Shown piece by piece: positions 26,897-35,331 of a DNA stretch of 64,000 bases; position 1 is the stretch's first letter, and the number at the start of each line of letters is the position of its first letter. The stretch is from contig NZ_AP018224.1 of the NCBI RefSeq assembly GCF_002368035.1, positions 62,001 through 126,000 on the forward strand, in the 5' to 3' direction. The DNA comes from Nostoc linckia NIES-25 (GTDB lineage Bacteria; Cyanobacteriota; Cyanobacteriia; Cyanobacteriales; Nostocaceae). The notes beneath the pieces were generated by a model. The model searched no databases and had not been told where the DNA came from. It saw only the letters and a program-made list of their open reading frames with translations. The position numbers and the translations under genes are program-made.

Positions 26897-27853
26897 TTAA
26901 CGCTCTGCGAATAACTTATTAAGCAAATCAGCTAAACGATAGCCCGCCAGACTCATCCGACGTTCTGCAATTGGTTTGCTATTAGCAACATAATTTGGTG
27001 GTAAAAGCTTTCCATCATTTCTATCAAGGCTGCCAGACAGTCTTCCATTTAGATACGCTTGTTGTTTAGCCAGATTAAAACTTTCTACTTTTGCCCAGTT
27101 ATCAAATTGAGTTTCCGCTAATTCTGGTATTTTACGACGTTGATAAGTGTTTCTTAGCCTTATTGCTGTGTTACGAACTGTCTGAAAATTTTCTGATCCA
27201 AGAATCAGTCCATCCCAAAACTTGTGCAAACTTATTGTTTGGCTGTCTTGATTGACTCGAATGTAGAAAAGGTTTCCACCACTATCACCTTCAGGATACT
27301 GACTCGTTATTAATTTAGTAGTATGTAATGGCTGATGCACATCTCCTACTAGATGAAATAGCCAACATATTGCAACTGCTTTTTCACTGTTACTTGCATT
27401 ACTTTGAACAATAGTAATATTTTTTTTAAAAGCATAGAGAATATTTTCTTCACCTGGTTCCTCAGTTGGAATTGAATTTGAAGAGCTACCAGGCTCGTAA
27501 GGAAAATTGATGTAGTGCCACTTCTGGTGATTGAATTTTTGATTATCGCGAGCATCATCAGGCCATCGTGCAGCCCACATAAAAAAGTACAAGTTTTTAT
27601 TTTCAGAATGAATATTAGATTTCTTTAGAGAATTCCACTGCTTTTGAAATTTATAAAATTCAGGATGTTCTCTCAAAATGGCAACAATTCTATCAATCGT
27701 CTGCTGATTGCTTTGCTTGAGTTCATTGTAAGCGATCGCTCCTGAAACCATATGTCCAGCCTTATTCCATGCAAAAGCTGGTTGCTGACACAAAACCATT
27801 GCCGACAGCATCGTAACTAAAGTTAGTCTAAGCCAAAAATTTAACCTATGCAT
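26897..27853 (-). CDS. Secreted S1/P1-type nuclease
   Basis: This 318-residue protein has a Sec signal peptide (residues 1-28, cut after AFA). The mature protein starts with Trp, as in S1/P1 nucleases, where the N-terminal Trp and several His/Asp residues bind three zinc ions. Family motifs: W29-N-K-A-G-H, then ARWPDDAR, WHYINF, the zinc-binding block LFHLVGDVHQPLHTT, GDSGGNLF and LHKFWD. These enzymes cut single-stranded DNA and RNA outside the cytoplasm, often to scavenge phosphate or nucleosides. The length is normal. It stands between the two defence operons on the minus strand, but secretion argues against a direct intracellular defence role. Confidence 0.93.
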   Translation of the reverse strand: MHRLNFWLRLTLVTMLSAMVLCQQPAFAWNKAGHMVSGAIAYNELKQSNQQTIDRIVAILREHPEFYKFQKQWNSLKKSNIHSENKNLYFFMWAARWPDDARDNQKFNHQKWHYINFPYEPGSSSNSIPTEEPGEENILYAFKKNITIVQSNASNSEKAVAICWLFHLVGDVHQPLHTTKLITSQYPEGDSGGNLFYIRVNQDSQTISLHKFWDGLILGSENFQTVRNTAIRLRNTYQRRKIPELAETQFDNWAKVESFNLAKQQAYLNGRLSGSLDRNDGKLLPPNYVANSKPIAERRMSLAGYRLADLLNKLFAER

Positions 27854-27911
27854 GGTATTGTTTTATAGAAAGTACGGATAGAGTATAGTTTGGGATCAAT
27901 ATTTTCTACGA

Positions 27912-28700
27912 CTAAGGTAAATTCTCACAAGATTCAAATAACCTAGCAGCGTATACATCAGCTGCACTCTTTACCCAACTAGAATTTATCCATAACAGCC
28001 AAGCAATAAGTAAAATTAGATCTATTGACAGGTAAACGAGTGTCATAGGAGGACAATTAGAGAAATGCAAGCTTTTCTGTATTAGAATTGGCCTACCCGC
28101 TTGCCATTCTGTAAAAATGCCAAATAATCCAATGCTAAAGGCACACTGGGTTCCAAGAAAAAGCGCACCGAAGGATGAAGTAATTATTCCGAGGGGTCTT
28201 ACTCCTAATAGATTTCGTCGAAAACCGTAATTGCAATTTTCTTCATAGAGCAAGGAGAATTTGCTGTGGTCGCGCGTCTTAGCAATTAGGAACCGAACAC
28301 AGGTATCATAAGTTTGATCTGCTAGATGCGGATCTGCTAATTCTTCGCTTTGGCTTGGCAGAGGTTGACCTGTTAAATCATGCAGTTTACTATGCCAACG
28401 AGCTAACTCTACTTTGTTTTGAGCATTGCGATGCCGTAATAAACACGTTGTAGGTTTACCACCCCAAGCAGTATACAATTCATCTTCTTTAGCTTTACCC
28501 ATATCGCGAGCAAGTTGTGCTAATAACCTTAGCACCCCGAACCAAGCCAGTAAACTAATTACCCCTCCCCAAGACCAAACTTTGTCTGGAAACAATGTAA
28601 GAGCAATTAGCGCGATCGGCATTCCCGCAAACAATGCAGGTGTTAACCGAGCTTTGCGGTTATAATCATCAAAATTTTTTTCTATAAAGTCTATTAGCAT
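27912..28700 (-). CDS. Four-TM protein, possible membrane effector
   Basis: This 262-residue protein has two N-terminal helices (about 24-62), a cytoplasmic domain of about 110 residues, and two more helices (about 170-195 and 228-248). The central part has a distinctive string: LLRHRNAQNKVELARWHSKL, TGQPLPS, then DQTYDTCVRFLIAKTRD and YEENCNYGFRRNLLGVRPLG. I remember similar proteins as uncharacterised 4-TM genes in defence regions but cannot name the family. It follows the E2-E1-JAB gene by 200 bases on the same strand. Membrane disruption as an abortive effector is inference; no pore or enzyme motif is visible. Confidence 0.65.
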   Translation of the reverse strand: MLIDFIEKNFDDYNRKARLTPALFAGMPIALIALTLFPDKVWSWGGVISLLAWFGVLRLLAQLARDMGKAKEDELYTAWGGKPTTCLLRHRNAQNKVELARWHSKLHDLTGQPLPSQSEELADPHLADQTYDTCVRFLIAKTRDHSKFSLLYEENCNYGFRRNLLGVRPLGIITSSFGALFLGTQCAFSIGLFGIFTEWQAGRPILIQKSLHFSNCPPMTLVYLSIDLILLIAWLLWINSSWVKSAADVYAARLFESCENLP

Positions 28701-28900
28701 ATATTCGTTCCTACATTATTTTACTGTTTAAACCAAAATGTATTTATTGTCCAAATCTAATTCATTTTCAGTAATAAACCTTTATTTCTACTAAAATGCT
28801 GAGATGTTAACGCTGTTACTATTTGATTTGGTACGCTACTATAAAAAGCAAAGTTGAATCAATAAATGCAAAAGAAACTAGCATATTTCATTTGAATTGT

Positions 28901-31159
28901 TCAGCGATTATACTCTTTTCCTATTGACCATGTTTCTTGGTTTTCACCAACAATAAGCATGACAGCTGGAACCCCTTCATACTTGAGGGTCTCCACAAGA
29001 TAGTTCAAAAGTCTGATGTCGTGACTGCTTGGTTTGGTTGAAATTCCTGGTGGATGCGAATGCCACTCACCAATGTAAGACACAATATTAGCTGTGCGTG
29101 TCTGTGCGGACTGGATCTGCTCCTTAAGTTTCTGAATACCACGTGTAAATCCGCTTGAATCAGCTAGACTGTCTGGAGGAGCAGGGAGAATATCGACAAC
29201 AAAAATGGACTGCAACTTTTGATCTATGTAGCCAAGCAAAACACCACCAGTCTCATTCGGAAGATTTACGGAACGAAACTGCCTAACCTTTTCCTGCAAG
29301 TTAACGTTCCAGACTATTTTCCAGTTATCAACTAAAATAGTTAAAGGTACTGCAACGGATACTGTGTCAGCGCTTATAATTCCTAATTGTGGCTCAACGT
29401 GCCATATTAAAATCGCAGCATCAGATTGCTCTCGTGTGAGCCTAACTTGTCTTGCAAGGGTTGCGGCGTGAAGCTGAAGTAAATCCGTTGGTATTACTGT
29501 TGACACGTCGCGGCATCCTGCGCCAACCCAGAGGTGTCCTTTATGTCCGTTGAGATGTTGCTCACCCCAAGCATTATTTAAGATCGCTCCGTAGTATTGA
29601 GCTTCCAGTCCGTCTATTCGGATATCACGTTTTGAATCTTCAAGAAGTAAGACAGATCCATGTCCGGATGGAGTTAGAAAAACTGATGCGGCCCGTTTGA
29701 GTTGAGCGATCGCCAATTCGCGCGGTACTGCGAGTGTCGTTGTTGCATCGATCACTATATCTGCCGTTTCAACAGATGTTTTTAACTGAACATTTGACCA
29801 GTTAGTTACACTGTCAACAATGGCGAAAGCCTTTGCATAACCATGAAAATAGATTTCTTCCACCATCTGTTTGACAGCATTTGCTTTGAACTGACCAACC
29901 TGAAAATATTTAGTAGTGTGTCGGGCTAAATTGTGCGGTTTGATGTAATCAGGGTCAACAAATGTCCATGTTCCCCATGCCTCCCGATACCATATATCTG
30001 CAAGAACACTACCTAATGCCCCAACACCTGCAAGCACACCAGAAAATTCAGCAGTATCTGTAGTAATGCCAGAAGCCTGTCGTGCAGCTGAATTAGTTAA
30101 AGAGAATGTAACTTCGATCGGCCCAATATCAATAGAACGCCAATCATCAAACGAACTTGCAATCTCAACTAATGAAGGTATTTTGTAATATTTACCATCC
30201 TTGCCATCAGTTAATACGCCACATGCTTCACCCAATTGCCCAAGATTAACATTGATGTAAAAGGCTTTATACTCGCTCCGCTCTACATTGGTGCTGTCAT
30301 TTCGTTGAATGGGTATTTGAAGGATGAGGAGTGTCTGACTGTCAGCTATTTTAGAAACTCCTTCCCAGCCCACGATGCGCTCGATCTCCGCACAAAGTAG
30401 ATTAAACAGAGTTGCTCCCCGTGCTGCAAATTGTCCGTCAAGAGTTCCTAAATCATATGGAAAGTGTTCAACAGCACCGTGAGTTACTGGCTGAAGGGCA
30501 AGAACTATGCATGTTAACCCTAGTTGGACATTTTTTTCTTGAGAGGTCTGCAAAAAGTATCCCAAAAGAACTCTATCTTCTACTCGTTTTACGGTTAGAA
30601 AAAGGTCATTTTGTTGGATTTTTTCATCAAAATCCGGTGGCAAAATAATTTCAAAAGGGCTGCGGAAGTAAAACTGTTCAACGGGCTGGTCTTCATGGTG
30701 CAGTGTACCTTTAGCAGTTTCGGCAAGCCACCAAAGTACTCGATTCAAATGGCTTTGAGGAGTCCAAGAGCGCTCAATTACTTCCCACGGTTCAAAATAC
30801 AGACACAGTGAAGCAGGTTCGCCCTTATTTACATGGTTCTGGTGTGGCGTTGCAGGAAAATTTTGTCGTAACGCTCGTACTTCAGGCATTTTGGCATCTT
30901 CAGAATAGAAGATTAACCCAATTCGCTCTCGATAGAGGATACCAATTTCATTTTTAGTTGGAACACCATCGTTAGTGCAATCAACAACAAGCATTTCTGC
31001 AATTCGTTGTCCTTCTCGAACAATGCATCTTAACTCTATAAGCTCAAAGAATTTGTGTGTAGAACAAGCTCTAAACACACGGCGTGAGATTGGGATTGTC
31101 AAAGCAGCTTCGGATATCTGGGCAATAGGCTCACCAAAGTCGATGTATTCATTTGACAT
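28901..31159 (-). CDS. E2-E1-JAB fusion, ubiquitin-like conjugation enzyme
   Basis: This 752-residue protein joins three activities. Residues about 70-175 form a prokaryotic E2-like domain: HQNH at 106-109 and the candidate catalytic C119 in ASLCLYFEPW. Residues about 365-570 are an E1/ThiF adenylation domain: G-V-G-A-L-G-S at 378-384, D402/D404 in FVDPDYI, NLARH at 410-414, and the candidate cysteine C549 in GAGCRDVSTVIP. Residues 630-752 are a JAB/JAMM peptidase: E636, H700-x-H702 in EWHSHPP and D714 after S712, the complete zinc set. CBASS has the same functions as Cap2 (E1-E2) and Cap3 (JAB), here in one chain. It should activate, transfer and remove a C-terminal-Gly protein. Its start codon directly abuts the MBL-gene stop. 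Confidence 0.88.
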   Translation of the reverse strand: MSNEYIDFGEPIAQISEAALTIPISRRVFRACSTHKFFELIELRCIVREGQRIAEMLVVDCTNDGVPTKNEIGILYRERIGLIFYSEDAKMPEVRALRQNFPATPHQNHVNKGEPASLCLYFEPWEVIERSWTPQSHLNRVLWWLAETAKGTLHHEDQPVEQFYFRSPFEIILPPDFDEKIQQNDLFLTVKRVEDRVLLGYFLQTSQEKNVQLGLTCIVLALQPVTHGAVEHFPYDLGTLDGQFAARGATLFNLLCAEIERIVGWEGVSKIADSQTLLILQIPIQRNDSTNVERSEYKAFYINVNLGQLGEACGVLTDGKDGKYYKIPSLVEIASSFDDWRSIDIGPIEVTFSLTNSAARQASGITTDTAEFSGVLAGVGALGSVLADIWYREAWGTWTFVDPDYIKPHNLARHTTKYFQVGQFKANAVKQMVEEIYFHGYAKAFAIVDSVTNWSNVQLKTSVETADIVIDATTTLAVPRELAIAQLKRAASVFLTPSGHGSVLLLEDSKRDIRIDGLEAQYYGAILNNAWGEQHLNGHKGHLWVGAGCRDVSTVIPTDLLQLHAATLARQVRLTREQSDAAILIWHVEPQLGIISADTVSVAVPLTILVDNWKIVWNVNLQEKVRQFRSVNLPNETGGVLLGYIDQKLQSIFVVDILPAPPDSLADSSGFTRGIQKLKEQIQSAQTRTANIVSYIGEWHSHPPGISTKPSSHDIRLLNYLVETLKYEGVPAVMLIVGENQETWSIGKEYNR

Positions 31160-32293
31160 CTAACCTGCCCTCGGTGCTGGAGAAGACACAATGATATTAA
31201 CTCCATAGCTTGTAGAAGGATTCAAATTTACTCCTCCACTAGTAATTTGGAATTCTAAAGGTTGGGGTTTTTGAAGGTTTGGCTCCTCCATAGTCACTAT
31301 AAATCTTCGTCCACCAATCTGTTTCAAATAACGCTCGTAGCAATTTTTGGCCTGAATATGGGGTGGTTGTTTCTGTTCATAGGCTTCTCTATTATTGTTT
31401 ATCGGTTTACTTGAACTGACCAGATAAGCTTCTCGCTGGCCATACAGAAGAAGTTCTTCCACTAAAGGAACAGGAATTGTCTCCGTATCTCCTTTTTCTG
31501 AATTAAGCGCATGATGGCTACAATGATGAGGAATGTTGAACAGATTCCATTTCAGTCGATCTTCGTTGTTATGCCATTTAGTGGTGCGTACAATGTCTTC
31601 TAGTACGTCGCAGGTTGAGTCTCCTACAGCCAGATAGTTAGTTTGGACACCTGCAACTTCAAAGCGAACTTGGAAAATAAGTGATGCATCATTGCGTAAG
31701 TCGTCACCCTCATCAACGTGTTTAATAAATGGTGAATGGCAAAAGAACTCAACTCCGTCACTCGCAAGTGAAAAACCCGGAACCGTTTGCCCAGCATCGG
31801 TAATAAGGTGCCGACGCGACTCAAGTGTCAGCCCTTTTTCCGCAAGCCAACTTTTGAGCATTTCTGGCTTAGAAAAAACACGGATACCCTTGCCTTCGAG
31901 AAGGCGATGTTGTGCCTCTCGTCGCCAAATGACAAATTCTGCTCCCCGTTGCCCAATTGTGTTGGTATCGAGTAATATAGCTGCTGGAACCCATAATTCA
32001 TTTATTTTGATTCGTCCGTTGCCTTGGTATTTGGCAGCGTGCCGTAATTCAAAGAATTCAGTACTGTTTGAAATGTGATCATTATCCCCGTGGGTGAGAG
32101 CCAAGACATCGTAATAATCTAGCTTTGCATTTGCTAGTTCAATTGTTAGATGATTTTTGAGGTTAATAGCGGGTTCATCCTCGTACTCGCCAATTTTTAG
32201 GTGACGGTAATCAAACAATAGGCGTTTACCATTGCTCAGAATGATTTGGCTTGTGTCGCCATTTTGTACTGGGTAAAAGATGACTTTGTGCAT
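31160..32293 (-). CDS. Metallo-beta-lactamase-fold hydrolase with Gly tail
   Basis: This is a 377-residue MBL-fold protein of the ComEC/Rec2-like group. The metal motif HxDxDH is H68-G-D70-N-D72-H73 in LTHGDNDHI, and a second histidine cluster sits in IPHHCSHHAL. The N-terminal strands (VIFYPVQNGDTSQIIL, KRLLFDYR) are typical of the fold. Such enzymes are nucleases or phosphoesterases; the substrate is unknown. The C-terminus is a proline/serine-rich, probably flexible tail ending VSSPAPRAG. A free terminal glycine next to an E1-E2-JAB gene, whose start it touches, makes it a candidate conjugation substrate, like the CD-NTase C-terminus in CBASS. That idea is inference. ATG at 32293. Confidence 0.82.
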   Translation of the reverse strand: MHKVIFYPVQNGDTSQIILSNGKRLLFDYRHLKIGEYEDEPAINLKNHLTIELANAKLDYYDVLALTHGDNDHISNSTEFFELRHAAKYQGNGRIKINELWVPAAILLDTNTIGQRGAEFVIWRREAQHRLLEGKGIRVFSKPEMLKSWLAEKGLTLESRRHLITDAGQTVPGFSLASDGVEFFCHSPFIKHVDEGDDLRNDASLIFQVRFEVAGVQTNYLAVGDSTCDVLEDIVRTTKWHNNEDRLKWNLFNIPHHCSHHALNSEKGDTETIPVPLVEELLLYGQREAYLVSSSKPINNNREAYEQKQPPHIQAKNCYERYLKQIGGRRFIVTMEEPNLQKPQPLEFQITSGGVNLNPSTSYGVNIIVSSPAPRAG

Positions 32294-32414
32294 TGGCTGA
32301 ATTAATGAGATTGAGTTTTAATTTGCAAGTTCAAAACTTATTAGTACTTCTGGTGTACTGTTTTTATTGAACAGCAGCAGTTTTGAACAACATTTACCCG
32401 CACTACACAGGCTG

Positions 32415-33008
32415 TTACTCTGTCCATTTCCAGAAGTAGTAAGTGTATTGCAACCCCTTATTTGTTACCTCATAGTCTCGTCGAGTAAGGTGAAGGTCAT
32501 AGAGACGTTTGAGGCGATTGCTCGCTGAGTTGACAGCTAATTTGAGCAGTTCTGAAAGTTTAGGTGCAGTCAAACTGCCATGTATTGAGAGCAAATTGAG
32601 CGTTTCTCGTAAACTTAACTCTAGTGGCCCAACACACTCCCACTGTCCGTTGGGTTCAATTGCGAGAAAAGCTAGCTTGAGATGTCGAAACTCAATAGCT
32701 GCTCCTAAGTTGGCAATTGTATCCGGTGTCAATCCTTGAAGTAGAAGAGTGCTACTAGGACACTGCCCTTGACTCATATCTTCCTGTAGTCGAATAATCG
32801 TTTCATCTAAAAACGAAACGTCTATCAATTGATTCTCAGGAAAAGATAAAAGGATGGCACTACCTTCTGGTTGTTCTTGAACATAATGCTTTAGCCGCTC
32901 AAAAGCTTGGTTTCCTTTCTGCCGTGTTAAAAAAAATCGGCCTGAGAATTCTAAGTCCTTGAACAGATCAGCAACGTCTAAAATCTTAATTACTCCTTTC
33001 CTTTCCAA
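32415..33008 (-). CDS. STAS-like (DUF4325-type) plus winged-helix protein
   Basis: This is a 197-residue protein. Residues about 10-85 have the STAS-like pattern (LEFSGRFFLTRQKGNQAFERL, SAILLSFPENQLIDVSFLDETI), which resembles DUF4325. The C-terminal 70 residues form a winged helix (LRETLNLLSIHGSLTAPKLSELLKLAVNSASNRLKRLYDLHLTRR, then a wing ending in YYFWKW). The usual partner of DUF4325 proteins is a GHKL ATPase, here the gene just upstream. The listed start is a TTG at 33008; an AAAGGAG box lies inside the frame, so a rare ATT start about 8 codons in is an alternative. It lies about 80 bases downstream of the ATPase gene, with GTGAAC-type operator repeats between them. Confidence 0.7.
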   Translation of the reverse strand: MERKGVIKILDVADLFKDLEFSGRFFLTRQKGNQAFERLKHYVQEQPEGSAILLSFPENQLIDVSFLDETIIRLQEDMSQGQCPSSTLLLQGLTPDTIANLGAAIEFRHLKLAFLAIEPNGQWECVGPLELSLRETLNLLSIHGSLTAPKLSELLKLAVNSASNRLKRLYDLHLTRRDYEVTNKGLQYTYYFWKWTE

Positions 33009-33018
33009 TCTTCACCTT

Positions 33019-33052
33019 TAATAAGTGACCGTTCACTAAGTTCCAGTGAACG
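33019..33052. promoter_or_regulatory. GTGAAC-type operator cluster
   Basis: In the 78-base gap between the ATPase and STAS/winged-helix genes, three half-sites occur in alternating orientation: AGTGACC (33024-33030), GTTCACT and AGTGAACG. The arms CGTTCACT (33030-33037) and AGTGAACG (33045-33052) form a perfect 8-bp inverted repeat. It probably controls the downstream genes, perhaps through the winged-helix protein itself. Confidence 0.5.
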
Positions 33053-33086
33053 CATATCTAAATGCTAACTACTCCTTACCTTCTTG

Positions 33087-33944
33087 TCAAGTTGAATACA
33101 GTTCTACTGCAATTTGAGTACCGGGAATAAAAGCTAAATTTGCACATCCTTGTATTTTTCCTGAACCAAAGCTTGTAATAGCGGCATCATGAGAGCGTAG
33201 CCATAAATAGCCTCCAGTCATACCAGCAATACGTTCTACTTGGCGTAATCCAAGACCTCCACGCCCTGTTGACCTGGTTGTTTTTCCATGCATGACTTCG
33301 ATTAAGTAGCCGAGTGTATCGTTAATGTCACTACTTTTACAGTGGTTAATTAAACTTCCAGGAATGCCACAACCAAGATCCCCCACAGCTAGTCGAACGA
33401 CGGCTTGTCCCTGAATTTCAAATTTCTGGATTAGAACACAGCCATATCTGTCTCCACTATGCTCAAAAACATTCGTGCATAACTCAGATAGTACATTGAT
33501 CAAGTTGTTTATGTGTGAAATTGATAACCATCTGCTATAAATGTTTTCAGCGCGGGAAACTACAGCACTGACATCTTCAATAGTAGAAACCAAAGTCAAT
33601 TCCAAAAGATTAGCTGTCCTTGGATCTCGGTTCCATCGCTCTTGTAGTGGACTGTCCACATCAAACCAGTCGTTCTCTATCTCAAACAGAGCCATCCGTT
33701 CCAAATACTGATGAACTTTTAGCTGCATACGGCTCAGCAATATTTTATTACCCGAAACCTGCCTCAAATAACGTCCAGCAATTACCAAGGCCAAGAGACC
33801 GTAAGGACGGATAAAACTCACTTGGCTCATATCAATTTCGTATGCTTGAGCAGGCTTAGTTTCCTGAAGACGGTTGTAGAAAGCCTCAATAGTTCGCGTA
33901 TCTGCCCCAAGAACATCAGGAACAGTTATAGTCACAGATTGCAA
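33087..33944 (-). CDS. STAS-like plus GHKL (HATPase) protein
   Basis: The protein has 285 residues from a TTG at 33944 with GAGGGG eight bases upstream; no ATG fits. Residues 1-110 are a STAS-like domain (AYEIDMSQVSFIRPYGLLALVIAGRYL). Residues about 145-260 are an ATP-binding GHKL fold: N box with N158 in LSELCTNVFEH, G1 loop GDLGCGIP (188-195) and G2 loop GRGGLGL (227-233). No phosphoacceptor His domain is present, so it is not a sensor kinase but resembles anti-sigma-factor-type kinases or a GHKL switch. The first gene of the minus-strand cassette, it is paired with the STAS/winged-helix protein. It may act as the sensor-regulator of the E2-E1-JAB system; that is inference. Confidence 0.78.
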   Translation of the reverse strand: MQSVTITVPDVLGADTRTIEAFYNRLQETKPAQAYEIDMSQVSFIRPYGLLALVIAGRYLRQVSGNKILLSRMQLKVHQYLERMALFEIENDWFDVDSPLQERWNRDPRTANLLELTLVSTIEDVSAVVSRAENIYSRWLSISHINNLINVLSELCTNVFEHSGDRYGCVLIQKFEIQGQAVVRLAVGDLGCGIPGSLINHCKSSDINDTLGYLIEVMHGKTTRSTGRGGLGLRQVERIAGMTGGYLWLRSHDAAITSFGSGKIQGCANLAFIPGTQIAVELYST

Positions 33945-34231
33945 GGTAACTACCCCTCAAAATAATTATTACTAAACAATATGAGTTTTTATGTAAAAAT
34001 GTTTGCATTTAGAAATAACCAGGATGCCCAGGTGCAAATGAGAACCTTTTTTTAATCGCTTTCTTAGAACGAACCTACCTATGAAAGATGAATTGTTTCT
34101 TAGAGATAATTTTGGGGATACTCAATTGTACCAAATTGACTTTTCCGCTACTTCTTGCTTTATTTTGGGGCAACTGGCTTCAAATACTAGGCTATAGATC
34201 CCTACTTAAGGTATAAGGTTATCTAAAGAGC

Positions 34232-34327
34232 TATAGCAATCCTAAATCATTAATCATTTGTGAAAAAAATCTATTACCTGTTGCCTCCCTCCACAACTAA
34301 TTTCACAACTCATTTAGGAATGCTATA
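34232..34327. mobile_element. 96-bp MITE-like element
   Basis: It is bounded by near-perfect terminal inverted repeats: TATAGCAATCCTAAAT at the left and ATTTAGGAATGCTATA at the right (one mismatch in 16). The interior is AT-rich and non-coding. Short elements with this TATAGCA...TCCTAAAT end are what I would expect of a Nostoc-type MITE mobilised by a full-length IS elsewhere. It lies in the 727-bp gene-free gap upstream of the GHKL gene. Confidence 0.6.
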
Positions 34328-34374
34328 TTACATAATTGATGCTTCAGTTAGCAACAATTTTTTCCCAAGTAAAA

Positions 34375-34475
34375 CTTTCCCCAATCGCTTGCCTACTTTT
34401 TGCTGAAAGGAGGCTATCGCTGTAAGTAACGGTACGAAAATCGGCGTTGTAGATTGCTCTCTTAATTGGGGAAAG
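34375..34475. repeat. 101-bp segment bounded by 11-bp inverted repeats
   Basis: CTTTCCCCAAT (34375-34385) and ATTGGGGAAAG (34465-34475) are perfect complements around about 80 bases with no coding. It is either a second small non-autonomous element next to the MITE or a long hairpin. It lies in the same gene-free gap. Confidence 0.45.
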
Positions 34476-34671
34476 ACTATATTGTGCTTTTACTTGTTAT
34501 ACATCAGAGACTTATTTTCTTGCCAATTAATACATTTGATTAAATCAACTGGAGATGTAACTAGTTAAAATAATTGGAAAGCTCATTTCCACAAATGTAG
34601 AAATCAAGTAAGTCGTATTCGTTTTTAGCCAGCCAGATATGGCAGGCTATAAGATTCAAACTATAGCTGAT

Positions 34672-34977
34672 TTAACTAGCGATTGACGCTATTTCTGGTG
34701 AAAATAATTTGTGATTTTCAATTGCATATTTATAACTAAACAGTCCATTGTTTGACAAGAAAAATTTTTCCTCACTACCCGATATCTTGAGTACCGTGAT
34801 AACGCATGGTGGTTGAATATTGTTATTGCGAATGAATTTCCTTGCAGTTGTACAGGTTTTTTCTTGATGGTTTTGTTGATAGCAACTAAAGCTTGTAACC
34901 TTTGATAGCAAAACTTTCCCACGTAACTTACGTTTCAAATGGTATCTACCTAGTTTTTGTCGAATTCGTTTTGGCAT
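34672..34977 (-). CDS. Small basic hypothetical protein
   Basis: This 101-residue protein has a strongly basic N-terminus (MPKRIRQKLGRYHLKRKLRGK), a middle with CTTARKFIRNNN and a hydrophobic C-terminal half (CVITVLKISGSEEKFFL, YKYAIENHKLF). The start of the frame overlaps the end of the GIY-YIG-like gene by 32 bases, an uncommon arrangement that still keeps the ATG at 34977 usable. The family is not recognised. The basic head may bind nucleic acid. A competing overlapping frame exists and is judged a shadow. Confidence 0.5.
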   Translation of the reverse strand: MPKRIRQKLGRYHLKRKLRGKVLLSKVTSFSCYQQNHQEKTCTTARKFIRNNNIQPPCVITVLKISGSEEKFFLSNNGLFSYKYAIENHKLFSPEIASIAS

Positions 34978-35278
34978 TTTGCACTCTCCTTAATAATTGT
35001 GCATGGTTTTTATATCGTTTAAGTTGAATTTCAAGCTGACGGGCTTCTTGTTTACTTGACGTTTTCCATACGTAAACAATTTTGAATTCAATGCCGCGTT
35101 GTATCGCAGCACGAGTAAATGCTGCTCCAGATCCTTGTAGATGCTGCTGAAATCTTTTCTTGAGGTTCGCGCATGAACCTAAGTAATAACGAGCTTGATG
35201 TTTCTCATTTCCAAGCGGACGAGATAGCTCAATCATGTAGCAGCAAGGAATTGAGGGTATTTTTCCTGACAATTCCAT
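34946..35278 (-). CDS. GIY-YIG-like nuclease-domain protein
   Basis: This is a 110-residue single-domain protein. The start has the strand CCYMIELSRPL where GIY would lie, then ARYYLGSCANLKKRFQQHLQGSGAAFTRAA (matching Y-I/L-G-x-x-x-N-L-x-x-R-x-x-x-H and the G-x-x-x-T-x-x-x loop). It continues with FKIVYVWKTSSKQEARQLEIQLKRYKN, where the glutamate of the E-x-x-x-x-x-x-E helix is present. The first motif is degenerate (CYMIEL instead of GIYYIG), as is common in URI-type proteins. It is likely a small DNA-structure or mobile-element nuclease. ATG at 35278. Confidence 0.75.
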   Translation of the reverse strand: MELSGKIPSIPCCYMIELSRPLGNEKHQARYYLGSCANLKKRFQQHLQGSGAAFTRAAIQRGIEFKIVYVWKTSSKQEARQLEIQLKRYKNHAQLLRRVQNAKTNSTKTR

Positions 35279-35331
35279 TTATGCTTTTTTAGATTAATTT
35301 GAAAGCTGAGGCGTTAGCTGATTGTAGTGGT

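Noticed and set aside
28901..33944. Type II CBASS operon
   Set aside because: E1-E2 and JAB parts are present, but I find no CD-NTase (no G-S-x-x-x-G-T nucleotidyltransferase motif) in any neighbouring gene.
34081..34197. 38-codon frame from an ATG in the gap upstream of the GHKL gene
   Set aside because: No ribosome-binding site, no recognisable composition, and it lies beside the repeat elements; most likely chance.
34689..34922. 77-codon frame overlapping the small basic protein at 34672-34977
   Set aside because: The alternative frame starts with a better basic head and its start lies at the expected place after the GIY-YIG-like gene.
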